Assembly: GCA_011634665.1 (NCBI GenBank)
Contig: WAEK01000004.1
Span: 2,361,501-2,425,500, forward strand
Reading direction: 5' to 3'
Source: Mortierella sp. BCC40632
Taxonomy: Eukaryota > Mortierellomycota > Mortierellomycetes > Mortierellales > Mortierellaceae
Length of the DNA: 64,000 bases
The first letter of the stretch is position 1. Each line of letters opens with the position of its first letter. A program made the position numbers and the translations under genes. Shown here piece after piece: positions 46,224-58,759 of the stretch. The notes under the pieces were generated by a model that saw only the letters and a program-made list of their open reading frames with translations, was not told the origin of the DNA and searched no databases.

Positions 46224-48466
46224 AGAAAGAAAGAAAGAAAGGGAGAAAGAGAGAAACGAAGAGAGGAGAGACATTCTCTATTTTGGATGACAGAAGAGGG
46301 TCGCAGTCCAGTGTTTTCCTCTTTTCTCTCTCTCTCCCCAAGTCGTGCACGTTCTGCGAGCATGCCCTGGCCCCCAGACCCAGGGCAGAGATTGGGCAAA
46401 GATACAGTGGCAGCAATGGCAGCAGTAACCAGCTAGTGCCAGAGTATCAGTTGAAGCCAAAAGGCAATAACAAAAGTAACAGCAAAAAGAGATATGATGG
46501 GCTGCAGCGCCTCACCGTTGTCAGCTCTCATCCCAGTGGGTCCAGGGAACCAATCACTCGTCTCTTTGATTCTCTATTTTCTCCACACCCTCGTTGGTCT
46601 CCCTTTCTTTCCCACCCTCCTCTCTCTCACTCTCTCTCGTTAACTGCCGGTGTTCTCTTAATCCGATCCATCTTAATCCTTTTTCCCACTCCATCATCCT
46701 TATCCGGATCTAATGTCCTAGCAACATCTCCCATGCTAGCAAGTGCATCTGCTCGCCTCATCCGTCCTCTGGGCGAGGTGAACGGCCAGCTTACTACACG
46801 TGATGACTATTGACTCTTTCATAGACAGTACTTCCAGTGTAAGATATCATTAAATCCTAACCAGAACAGAGAGGGTTCGCTTGTAGCCTCGTTTTTTTTT
46901 TTTTCTTCCTGTGGTCTGCTCCCCTTCGCTCCTCCGCTTGTTTTTTTTTTTTTTTTTTTTTTTTGCCTCTTCAGTCGCCCATCCTTTGCGCCATCTGTCC
47001 CTTTTCTCTACTCTCTCATTCCATCTCTCAACTACTTCCCTGTTCATCCTCATCCTATCTTCCACTGCATTCATCGTCACCCTGTTCTGCCTCAGCATCC
47101 TACACCTTGCCGCATCAGCCGCGCCATCCGCGCCCGATTCACCCCGTCCTCGCCCGCCTTCGCTTTTGCTTCGGACCCGACTGCTGCTCGGCTTTCTGTC
47201 CTCCGGCTCGTTCCTCCTCTCTTTCTGTCGACGCCGACCGTCTACTCTGCACTCTTTCTTCACCCCATCCTCCCCTCCACGGCTTCGCTCTCTCGCTTCC
47301 ATTCCATTATCTCTGCTGACCAACTCTACACTCTCCGGCTTCCGCTCACTGGTTTGCTACCCTTTCGCCTAACAACAGCAAGTAAGCTTCCAAAAAGTGA
47401 ATCATCAGGACCTGTGTAGCCTTCTGCTCGCAAGGCATTTCTCTTGTTCAATGTGACATCCGCCATCGCTGATTCAGTCGATTTGGCACATCCTCGAGAA
47501 ACGCTCCCAGCCAGAGATTCATTTCACCTCCAACAACCTTTTTTCCTTGTCCTTGAAAAGTGTGAATGGTGGCGGTTGTGCAGGCGAATCTAGCCAGAGT
47601 TCTCTTTCCTTCCGTCTTGGTACTCTTCCTTTCATTCTATTCATTGGTGTCTCTTGGGATGTATGCGAGCCGGGAGAAGACAGGAAGAGCAGGGCCAATG
47701 TGCAATGAAAATGACCAAGCTGCAGCGCAATAACTGTTCACAGACCTGCCGCTGCGGGAATCTTGGAGAATCTTCTGCAAGAACCAGTTCCTTGACAATG
47801 CTCTATTAGCGATGCAGCGATCTGGCCCCGTCTCGTCTGTCGTCCACCTGGCTCCATGAGCATAGCGATATCACTTCCAGTGGGGATGGGTTGTACGCAG
47901 ATGTCTCTCAATTCTCAAGAGTTCTAAATGTGTGTGTGTGTGTGAGTGTGTCTGTGTGTGTCTGTGTCTGTGTGCGTGCTCCCTGTTCGTTTGTCTGTCT
48001 GTCTGCCTGACTGCGTGCCACTTTCCCCACCCCGCCTCTCCCTCACTTCCTCAACCTTTTGCTGCTTCAAGCTGCGGCAGAAAAGAGAGTGAAGGGGACG
48101 CCACTGTTGGCCTCGGCATGGAGGATGATCTTTTGCCCAAGACTCCAAGAGGATGTCCATTATGGATCGCTAGAGTCGTATTCTTCACTCTTGTTAATCC
48201 AATCTCATTGACCTCTGTGCGAAATTTGTATGTGTGTGCACTTTTTCATTGAATTAGCTGCGCTCGTTTTCGTCTTCTCACCTCTCAACCCTGTCGTACG
48301 CCCACCCACGCCCGCCCACGCCCACCCACCTATTCGATTCTTCCGATCCAGGGCGCCTGTTAACCCTTAGCTTGATTCGAGATCAAAAAGGACCGCTGGA
48401 CTCGACCGGCATCGGCCTGCGCCTGTTACCAAAGATCCACCGACATCGCGCTACTTGATCATTCAT
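46027..48466. other. Divergent region with a large pyrimidine-rich block
   Basis: This lies between the CASTOR-like (-) and PHD (+) genes. GA repeats occupy about 46085-46270. The stretch 46890-47375 is overwhelmingly C and T on the plus strand and keeps a 153-codon frame open simply because stops are rare in such sequence. A GT/TCTG microsatellite lies at about 47931-48007, and CCCACG-type repeats at about 48299-48328. No gene was identified. Confidence 0.5.
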
Positions 48467-49477
48467 ATGGGTATGTGAGGATTCTATCGATCGCACATCA
48501 CTGTCCGCCGCGCCTGGGATCCACAGTAGACTAATCGATAATCTTTTCTCAATAGCATCGCCTCGAAGGAGCAACCGCGGTGGCCACTCAAAGAGCAAGA
48601 AGAAAGAAGACGATGATGACGGTGGCCAGACTCGTTGTGTCTGCAACCAACAACGTACGTTTCTATACTATCTCGCTGGCTGGAGCGACTTTCTCATGTT
48701 TCCATTCCATGACGCCTCCTTGCGGCCATGTGCCGACGGTCTGTAATGGCCGCCATCGCCCCCCACCCCTCTCCTCTGCTGACGGGATGCTGCTCTCGAA
48801 TGTGTTTCCTTTGCGGCAGTCTCCTCCTCCACCTGCGCCTGCGCCTGCTCCTAGCTCTTCTCCTTGTCCTGTCTTCCTCCACTTCCTCCTCCGTTCCCTC
48901 CTCACCCCTTGGTGGAGGCGAGCAAAGTGGGATTTTTGAATGGGCGGCAGAGGGCTCTGTGGCTGGCCAAGAGTCTTGTGTTCTCTCTGCGAGGGTACCA
49001 CTCTCTAATTGGCAACGTACAACCGACAGCATACGGCGCACCCGTTCCATTTCACACGTTGCGCCTTTTGTTTCTCTTTCTCTCCCTTCCTTCTCACACA
49101 CCCTTGCCCACTTTTGCACTCTCACCTGTCTATCTGCCCTACTTTCCTCTCTCTCACTCTCTCACTCTCTTGTTAAACATTCTCACACAACACAATGCTA
49201 ACACGCTAATACTTGTCTACTTTTTTTGTTAGATCATGAAGGGGTCATGATTCAATGCGAAATCTGTAAAGTCTGGCAACATTGTCCCTGCGTCGGACTC
49301 GGCGATGGCGAAGTGACCCCAGACAAGTACTACTGCGACTCTTGCCGACCCGAGAACCATCCTTACCGAGTTCAGAACGGAGTCTTGTAAGCGATACCCT
49401 CTTTTCGTCAAAGTTATTGTTCTCTTTCCCCCTCCCTCCATCTTATTCACTCTCTCAGTACATAACACACCCGCAAT

Positions 49478-49539
<62 letters not shown>

Positions 49540-51492
49540 CCTTCCTACCCTTCCCCTTGTGGCTCATTTCCTTTTCTTTCTGGCTTGCTGACCTGCTTCC
49601 CTTGCCCAAACAATAGGATCACCAATGCAAAGAAAGACCCTCATCTGTCTGGCGCCGCTGTGGCAGCTGCAAAAGCAAAGCTTCCAAAGAAGAGGAATAC
49701 TTTGAACTCAAAAGAGGCATCGATCCCAATGGAGCTCATGTTAGCTCAACAAAAGTGGAATGATGAGCACATGGACACACTCGAAGACGTACCGAGGAGC
49801 TCCAAGCGGAGGAGGAAGACCGAAAGTGCTACGGATGATGACGACATATCAAAGGACAACATACATCAAGAAGCACTTCGGTCTCCCGTCGACATCATTA
49901 GCACAGACTCCAAAAGGCTGATTGCCCCGTCCAGCAAGGACCAAGAAGCTCCTTCTTCCTCATCAGCGTCTTCATCGCCTCGGTCAGGCTCCTCCAAATC
50001 TGCACATTCCAAAAAGTTGGCTTCCAAGACCTCTGGTGGAACAAGGCCTAGTTCACCCTCAACCAATTCCTCCAACTCCCAACAGCCATCGTCAACCTGT
50101 GATGTCGATCAGAACCCCAACTCCAAAAACAGCCGTACCCTTGATGGCGACTCTATGGCGACTGACCTTGTAGTACCCTCAACCAAGCGGCGGAAAACCA
50201 CTTTATCTAAACAAGAATCTTTGTCTCGGGGACACTCTGAAGAGCAGGAGGATTCTACAGATCATCTCACCAGAGATACAGGCGATGATCGTGTTGGTAA
50301 GTTCCTTGCTTCTTTATCGTTTCTTTCTCCAACAGGGTGTGCTACTGCTCTTGATCGAAGTGACCGGAGCACCAGTGTTTAATTTTTCATGTGGACTTTA
50401 CCTTTTTATTATTATTTTCTAGAAGCGCCTTCTCGGTCACGGAAGAGTGGAACACATGGCAGGAACGCTGGTAAGAAGCAAAACAACAACAGTCATCAGG
50501 CAGTAAGCGACCATGAAGAGGATCTAGTCGAGTCAACTAGCCCCCCGGGCAGTCACGAAGTGCCCACACCCATCTCCAATGCGAAAAAATCACACAAGAA
50601 AGCTTCGGAGAGAGGACATGGAAACGGTCAACGACACAGCTCAAGGTATTCGACACCTGTCCCCAGCAGTGAAGGAACCCCGCAGCCATCATCCACATCT
50701 CCGACGACGGTCCGATACCCTTCTCCAAAGATGACTATCCAGGACATGACTAAACGAGCCAAGCAACTGCTTGACTACATTAGTCGTGTTCAGGTTGATA
50801 TGGCGGATCGGAAAAGCAGGAGTGACTCAAGTTCCCCCAGCCAGGTCATCTCTACACCCAAGATGTTGCACTCTTCTCAGCGGCAGCCTACAAGCCAGAT
50901 TCAGCGTGATACAAATCCAACATCAAGGATAAAGGAGGAGCTTTTCCAGTCTCCTCTTTCTTCATCCGCCACGATGGGTATCGCTTCTGAGACTTTGGAT
51001 ATTCATGGGGATAGTCAGGTCTGCCCAGACTTGTCACGGTCCAGCATGGAGAGTTCTGTCGACGATCACATGGGGCCTCTCGAGATGAGGTCTCCAATTA
51101 TCGGAGCAGGTGGTGCCAAGGACAATAAGGAGATGACGATCAAGGTTCTTCCAACAGATGCACATCCCTTACTCTCGACACCGCCTCTATCGGTCCATGA
51201 ACTGTCTCACCTAGATCATCACGGGGCGACTCTGGATCACGATGAGCCCGATGGAATTCACTCTTCCAGCATGGATTGTTCACATACGCCTCTAACGCCT
51301 CCTCATCAGCCATTGGAGACGATGCAGGAAGATGTCGTGGAGAATGCGGATGTCCCTGAGTCCTCAGAGTCATTGATGTGCGAGGAGCTTTGTCCAGAAC
51401 GTCCTATTTCAAGCTTCACAAGTCTGGAGTTGATGGACAAGCTCACGGGAGACTTGATTCGATTTCAAGAGAAGTTTGGAGCTTATGCATGA
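48467..51492 (+). CDS. PHD finger protein, probable chromatin reader (Cti6-like)
   Basis: Five exons, 48467-48470 (4 nt), 48556-48654, 49233-49386, 49617-50296 and 50423-51492, join in phase to 668 residues. The first coding exon is ATG G only; joined, the start reads MASPRRSNRGGHSKSKKKEDD. The PHD zinc finger at about residues 28-80 is complete: TRCVCNQQ, EGVMIQCEICKVWQHCPCVGL, and YYCDSCRPENHPY, giving Cys4-His-Cys3. Its spacing and position resemble yeast Cti6, a subunit of the Rpd3L histone deacetylase complex that reads H3K4 methylation. The rest is basic and Ser-rich, with nuclear-localisation-like SSKRRRKTES and TKRRKTT, and a short C-terminal helix (LMDKLTGDLIRFQEKFGAYA). The Cti6 assignment is inferred; other fungal PHD proteins share this shape. 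Confidence 0.9.
49481..49537. repeat. (CA)n microsatellite in PHD gene intron 3
   Basis: About 28 CA units in the intron between the PHD-encoding exon and the following exon. Confidence 0.93.
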
Positions 51493-51915
51493 GCGAACCT
51501 TTTTTTCAAAAAGGAGGCGTTTGATATTGGCTGCGTAGACATGCATTTCTTTCGCAATGTCCATCAACGTAGGCTCGCCGCTCCATTTTCTATTCGGGGC
51601 ACATACAGCAAACGGGGTCAAGAAGCACAAGACATAGGAGCAACCAGCAAGGACCGTTGGTCGTCTATAGGATCTCTCTATCCTTTTCTCTTTCTATCTA
51701 ACTATCTGTCTATTTTTTTTTTTTTTTTTTTCACTCTGTATTTTTACCACTGTACCTTCAAAAGCAAACCTTCTTTTTTTTTTTTTTTTTTTTGGAGATT
51801 TGTTTTAATTGTCTCGTCCTTGACTTTTTCCTTTTTTTTTTTTTTTTTTTTTATGGTTCTTGCTCGTTTTCTATCTTTTTGCGATTGACATTCCACTCTC
51901 CCCCCCCCTCTACCG

Positions 51916-51960
<45 letters not shown>

Positions 51961-52345
51961 ATTATTCGTAATACTTGATTTCAACAAAAAGAGAACAGCG
52001 CAGGAGGAGAGGCCCAGGCTGTCTGGACGAGGGAACTTAAGTTTGGCAAAAGCCATGTTTCTCTACCCATTGCCCCTATCTCTTAGTGATTGCAGTAGTG
52101 TATATAAGTAAACCGCTAGCGAAAAGAAAACAAAATAAAATAGTAAAAAAAAAAAAAAAAGAGAGAAGATGTCTTTCAAACACGCGAGAAAACCCATTTT
52201 TAGGGAGACTTGTGTTCAACGGTCGTTGAGTTTAAACGCGATTGGGTCTTTGCCAAAACGTTTAGTTTGCATATATACAAATGAAGAGAACGGAGAGGAA
52301 TAAGATCAAAAGTCCGAATGGAGAGAGAAAGGAGAGAGGCAAGGA
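51493..52345. other. Convergent 3' region with T runs and a CA repeat
   Basis: Between the PHD gene (+) and the Kre9-like gene (-). Three T runs (about 51714-51731, 51775-51794, 51833-51852) and a (CA)n tract (about 51919-51957) are present. No coding signal. Confidence 0.6.
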
Positions 52346-53325
52346 CTATAGAATGAAATAGAGTGCTGTGATTGAGAGGATAAGGCCCGTGATCGAACGA
52401 CCAGAGTGTTCGTTGGCGGTCGAGGGCACGGTCCGCGCTAGAGCTTTGTCGTCTGGTCCAAAAGAGCCACTGCTGGTATGGCTACCAAAGCGACCCCCGT
52501 TGCCACTATTAGTATCTGTACTTGTGCTCGAGTCACTAGGTACTTGAGCAGGCTTGCTGAGCATCTTGACGCTGCCACTGTTTCCATTGTTTTTGTTGTT
52601 GGCATTGTTGGCATTGTTGGCATTGCTAGGGTTGGTTGGAAGGTGAGGTGAATGAGGTGTCCGGTGAGCACCGGGACTGACAATCGCTCCAACACCACCT
52701 GGGTTGATCTTTCCCCCCTCGGGGATAACAGGGTGCAAGTTGCCTGGGTTTCCGGTCGCATCTGTAATGGTGAATCGAGTAGCCCATGCGGTGGCCTTGG
52801 TATCTTTTGTCTGGAACATCAAAAAGTAGACTAAATGGAAATGAGACCAAGAAGTGCAAAATTCGAGTTAGGTGTCTAATCCTAAAGAGAACGAGAGAAA
52901 TATTCAAAGAGATCCAGTGTGGGGGAGAGTGACTTACTCTGACCAGGTGGGGCCACAAATGGAACCTGGTATTTAACACTGGACACAAGGCCGCCCTTGA
53001 CGTTGGAGGCAATGGTAGCGAGCTTGATCTGGTGATCATCTGCACCTGTCATCAAAAAGATATCAAAGACGGGCTTTGCGGAGAGGAGTGGCAAACTACG
53101 ATCGTCTGTCCAAGAAATGGTGACTGTTGTGTTGGGTTTCCAAACCGTCGCGCCGACAGGAGAAGAAGGATAGACAAACCCATGACATGGACCAGCCAAG
53201 GCAAGGAGGAAAACGGAGAGTAAGAGCAAGAGAGAATGATAGACAGAGTTCGAGCGGGCTGGTGCCTGGAGAGTGGAAGTAGGGGCCCGTCCCGGGCACC
53301 GCTTATGCAAGGATGCGACCTTCAT
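52346..53325 (-). CDS. Secreted GPI-anchored Kre9/Knh1-type Ser/Thr-rich protein
   Basis: Two exons, 53325-52938 and 52830-52346, join in phase to 290 residues, the junction reading APPGQIYFLMFQTKDTK. After a basic 28-residue leader comes a hydrophobic core ending in ALAGPCHG, a likely secretion signal. The Kre9/Knh1 N-terminal domain follows (about 50-160): FVYPSSPVGATVWKPNTTV, TISWTDD, KPVFDIFLMTG, IKLATIASNV and ATAWATRFTITDA. An Asn/Ser/Gly-rich spacer follows, then a hydrophobic tail (SITGLILSITALYFIL) typical of GPI anchoring. Members of this family sit in the plasma membrane or wall; some are needed for beta-1,6-glucan assembly in yeast. An alternative start after the leader is possible, but no ATG lies in the next 40 codons. 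Confidence 0.85.
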
Positions 53326-54051
<726 letters not shown>

Positions 54052-55222
54052 ATGGCTTCCATCCATGTCGACCCCACTGACCCATTGGCGTTGCATAAGC
54101 TCGTGTTCCTGAACAAGGTCCACACCCTCAAGATGCTCCTCAGCCCATTTCTCCATCAACCTCATCAGCCCGGGCAAACGCAGCACCATGCCGCCAAGGA
54201 GACCGCAGGGGCCAAGGAAAACGGCGAACATTCTTCGCAAAAGGAATCATCGCCACCACGGCCCCAGACTCATCCTTCCATTAACACTTTGGACCACCAT
54301 CACCTCGCTCCACTCCATCTCGCTGTGATGTTGAACAGGAAGGAAGCGCTCAAGCTACTCCTGGACGCTGGCGCCAACCCGTTGGTCCGTTCAGGATCAG
54401 GGTGGACGCCTCGCCAAGAGGCAACGAGCATTGGTGACCGAGAGATGATTGAACTTTTGACGCGGTATCAACGCAAAGAGTTCTCGGGGTCGTTTAAACA
54501 CAAGGCCATGAAGCTGGTCAGGCAACTCTCGGAGGTAATTCGTCAGTGATGACTGACTGTGGAGGCTGCGGAGAGAAGGAAAAGAAAGAAGAGAAAGAAA
54601 AAGGAAAAAACGACCTGTAGAGAGAGTGGCGCATCCGGAACAGCCCGCTGCCGTAGTGAAGATGAAGAAGGGGATGATGGTCGGAACGAAGGGAAAGACA
54701 TTTCCGCCAAAAGTAGGATGAACGTAGGACGACGCGGAGATTTTGGACCATGTTACAAGTGTGTGTTGTAGTTCCGCTCAAAACCCCGTGAATACGCAGC
54801 ACCCCTTTCCCCTCCACCGGCTAAAAAGGAGCACAGTTACAACGGCAGAGGGCACCACCATGCTCTCTCATTCTCTCATTGTTTCTGTTGGGATCTACTG
54901 AGATGTCTCTTTGGTCTTGATAGAGACTCGAGACAAGAATGCCTGAATGGAGTGACTATGATCTGACTGCTTGAAAAAAAAAAAAAAAAAACCAGCCAGC
55001 CAACCAACCAACCAGCTGACCAGAAAAAAGAACCTCCTTTTATTTTTAGGATCTGGACCAGTTCTACTTTCAGCTTCAATGGTGCGTTTTCTTTTCTTTT
55101 CTTTATTCGTATCTTGTGGACGTGAGCACAGTGTCAAGGGACACCATTTATGTTTGATCTTGTACCTACCAGGTGGTGAATGAAGCTGACTATGCACTCT
55201 TCGTCTAACCAAACACCTTTCC

Positions 55223-55257
<35 letters not shown>

Positions 55258-57300
55258 GTAATCCTGTAGGGAGTTCCAGAGTTGGGGTAAGGAGCATGGA
55301 TTTTTCTCTCTCTATTTTTCTCTCTATATTTCTCTCTGTTTCTTAGACTTTGCATCAGCTCACGCTTTTGCGATTTTACTCCTGCTGACCACGCGACCTC
55401 TTTGACTTTTACGCTTGACCTAGTACCCTTTGTAAGCGGCCTGTGTCCTAATGACACGTATCATATCTGGAAAAAAGGCAACGCTGTTCGGATGGACACC
55501 TCACTTGGTAAGAACGATGACCATGAGCAGGGCAGGAGGCCGTCATAAAAAAAAAAGAATCCCGCTCATAGTCAATACCTTTTTCTTTCTATGATCTATG
55601 ATTGTATGCCGTAAATGGATCAATTTATCCAGTTGGATTCGAGAATATGAAGTGGATCCGAGGTCATATCTCGATCATCTTTCGGGTTGACCCAAAGTCA
55701 GGTAAGACTGCTGTAGTACGCAGCGAATGAAGACAAACGTTTCTGTTGTTCGACCCTTATCTGACTTGGATTGGTTTCTGGATTTTTTAGGACCCGAATT
55801 GGTGATCGTAGACCGAGTAAAAAAGATCACACAGAGGTTGGCCAAGTCCTCAGACGAGGAAGAAGAAAAACAGTACGATCCAACTGACGAAGAGATTGAG
55901 GAGGAAGTTTCGATCTGCTTCAACTCGGATATTGTATGTCATCTACCTCTTTACTATCGGTCTTTTTTTTTTTTTTTTATTAACGCATTCAATTGATCCC
56001 TACCTAGACCTCGACCAATGTCCCAACATCTGCAATCAAGTTCCAGAGAGCCAAGCAAGGAATGTGGGGGTATCGGACAAACAAGGTTGAAAAAGTAGGG
56101 GAGTACGAATGTGCGGTATGGAAAATGGAAGGAGTTGAATTCCGAACCCGTGTCCGGACTGAACACCTTAAGGATGAAGAGGGGAAACCAATCATAGCCT
56201 ATAATCGCAGACCTCAGGGTCGCGGTGGCCACCGCCACCAGCCTGCACGGCGACCCCGACATGCACGACCAACAGAACAAAGGGCGAGGTCTAGAACACC
56301 AGGACAAATCGAAGATCGAGGAGTCGAGAGTGAAAAGGGACTTGTGATCAAGTCTGGAGCCACTGCCGCACCTTCAGGAGGGGGAGCAGGTTTACACCCT
56401 CGACGACCTCACCAACCATTGTTTGCGCCATTTGCAGAACCAGGGTCTGATCAAAATTCTTCCCAAACGTCGGTGCTCTCATCTTCGCCTGCAAAAGACG
56501 GTACCATTGCAGTGACGGCCAATGCAGAAAAAGAAGGTGAAGGATTGACTTCGTCAACAGCAACCAAAGACGTTGAAACAGTATCCAATCTCCCCAAGAA
56601 GCATTATCGAGAGACAGGAACCATATCTGATGATGCATTTTTCGAGACGGCATTGGCTGAGGCCGAGGCCGACATGGGAGGTGTGACCATGGACGATGAC
56701 GAAGATGAAGACGACGAAGACAGAGTAGAGTATCGAGCGTCTTTGCCTCCCCCACCCCCGTCAACGGTTGCTTTTGAAGACTATTTTGACGAGCTCAAGC
56801 TAGGCGAGATTCATCTTGGACGACCTCTGGAGCAGAAAGAGTCACACAAAACCTTTGGTGCGACTCTGTGGATGTATGAGAATAGCACGACCCCGACCTC
56901 GGGTCAAGGACTCTCAGCAGCATCCTCAAGCTCAACATTGGACCTCATCCACGGTTCACCTTCTTCCTCGACAGTGTCATTGCAATCGTCGCAGCCATCA
57001 GAACCTAAGGCACAGTTTCCATTAACGATTGAAAAAATCTTGCCGTTGCTTGAGGTGATTGGAATGGATAATAACCGACTAGTGGGCAAGTTAAGAGAGT
57101 TTCTCGAGTTCAAGCTACCTCCTGGCTTCCCAATCAGGGCCAATATCCCTGTCTATCCAACGTTGTCTGCCGATGTGACATTTGTGAATTACGATGCACA
57201 CCGAGAGATTGGGAGTGATATGTTTGAGATCCCTGGCGAGAAGGATGGTTTCCGGGAGGGATATGTGATCCGACCAGGAGGCAGTGAAGACGATGCGTAA
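54052..57300 (+). CDS. ANKRD13-like protein: ankyrin repeats plus GPCR-chaperone domain
   Basis: Seven exons, 54052-54534, 55050-55081, 55270-55286 (17 nt), 55424-55507, 55633-55701, 55791-55933 and 56008-57300, join in phase to 706 residues. Ankyrin repeats lie at about 80-145 (HHLAPLHLAVMLNRKEALKL and SGWTPRQEATSIGDREMIEL). The ANKRD13 domain follows: KLVRQLSEDLDQFYFQLQWEF, QSWVPFVSGLCPNDTYHIW, VRMDTSLVGFENMKWIRG and ISIIFRV, then SICFNSDITSTNV. In animals ANKRD13 proteins bind Lys63-linked ubiquitin through UIMs and control endocytosis of receptors. Acidic stretches such as DDAFFETALAEAEAD could be UIM-like but lack a clear motif. The three short exons (32, 17 and 84 nt) were placed because they restore the conserved domain without gaps, so they are well supported. 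Confidence 0.92.
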
Positions 57301-57628
57301 AAATCACTTTATCTCTACATTTAACGTTTCCTTCCTTCTCTCCTGACTCTTTCTCTCTCCCTCTTTCTCCCTTCTGGCTCCTTTGAGATTGGAGTACAAG
57401 GCAGGGTTACTTTACACAGCCCATAAAAGTTCAGAGCAATATAGAAAAGAAAAGAAAAAGATTACTTTTAAATGTTTAAATGGAATAATTGTCAAATGAG
57501 CGGCGGATCTCCAATGATTACAGCTATCCGTCTTATGTAATACGCGCACTCACTTTGCTCTCATTCTGTTCTACAAAAAAAAAAAAAAAAAAAAAGTTTA
57601 CTGAAAACAAAGTTTATCGGATGCAATG
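57301..57628. other. Convergent 3' spacer
   Basis: This lies between the stops of the two ankyrin genes, which face each other. It contains a CT-rich block and, at about 57574-57594, an A run. Nothing else is seen. Confidence 0.6.
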
Positions 57629-58727
57629 TCATGAACCCTGCTGCGACTCATTGAGTTTGATAGACTCAAGCACCTGCTGTACTTGTTCTAAAAGATCTGG
57701 CAAAGCTTCGTCCACTTCCTGTTCTCCTCGGGGATCCAGCTCACTATCCGCAAGGTTTCCGTCCGTAATATCACTATTACTGCTAGTGCTCGCCACCGTT
57801 GATTGTGAGAGTCCATTGATCATGTGTTGCTGTTGTAGTTGTTGTTGCTGATGCTGTTGCTGCTGTTGCTGCTGTTGTTTCCTATTTGCTTCAAGAAGCG
57901 ACAGACCATTCATCAGACTCTCTAGGGCTTCTTCCGTCTCGTCCGTGTTCAACCGTCGACCAGGAGTGGATCGTCGTCCCAGTGGAGCTCGCTTTGGTCG
58001 AGGATACGACGTAGATGATTTCCAGGAGGACCGGCCTTCATCATTCAAATCTAGATCCCCATCCTCGTCGGCATCAACTCCACCGTCGCTCGACCTGATG
58101 ATCCTTGACGAACCCGCCATCCGGGATCGTTCTCTGCGATTCTGATTCCTACCCAAGGGACTGGACTCCCCAGTGTCCATTTCATTCTCGTCATCTAGAT
58201 CATCGTCATCATCCAAGTCATCATCATCATCGTCTTCCATGTCGCCATAGTTTCCGTCCGAATGAGGATCTGTCCGCCATTGACTGCCACTAGTCACACC
58301 TGACTCGCCAGACAGGGTAGTGGTACAGATTCCACTGCTATTGTCTTGAATCTGCTGGCGCACAAACTTTTCAGCTCGTTCCCATTGTCGATCCTTTTGT
58401 CGATACTTGTGCCGTTCGCCATGTCTCAGTCGTTGTTGTCGAACAACGTAGGGTCGTAGCAAGCTCACAATGGCTTTGATCTGATCGAGGAGCGCCTGGG
58501 AATGGTATTGGGGATCTCGAATGGTGGTCAATGCTTGGCTACTGAAGAGATCCGTCGATCCGCCCAAGGTTGAGGACGATGCTTTGGCGGATTCCTGAGC
58601 TCGCAAGAGAAGATAGCTTAGTCGAGATTCTGCTAGATCCAGTGGAGTTTTATGAGTCATTGGGGATGCCAGTGTCATGTCTGCGCCTAAGAGTTTGGAG
58701 TTGAAGGGTGGGAGAAAGGAAGAATCG

Positions 58728-58759
<32 letters not shown>

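Noticed and set aside
46163..46813. 216-codon plus-strand frame upstream of the CASTOR-like gene
   Set aside because: The first half is GA repeat; the rest has no motif, no plausible splicing and unremarkable composition.
46911..47372. 153-codon frame with membrane-protein-like composition
   Set aside because: The hydrophobic look results from a C/T-only block; no start context or splice partner.
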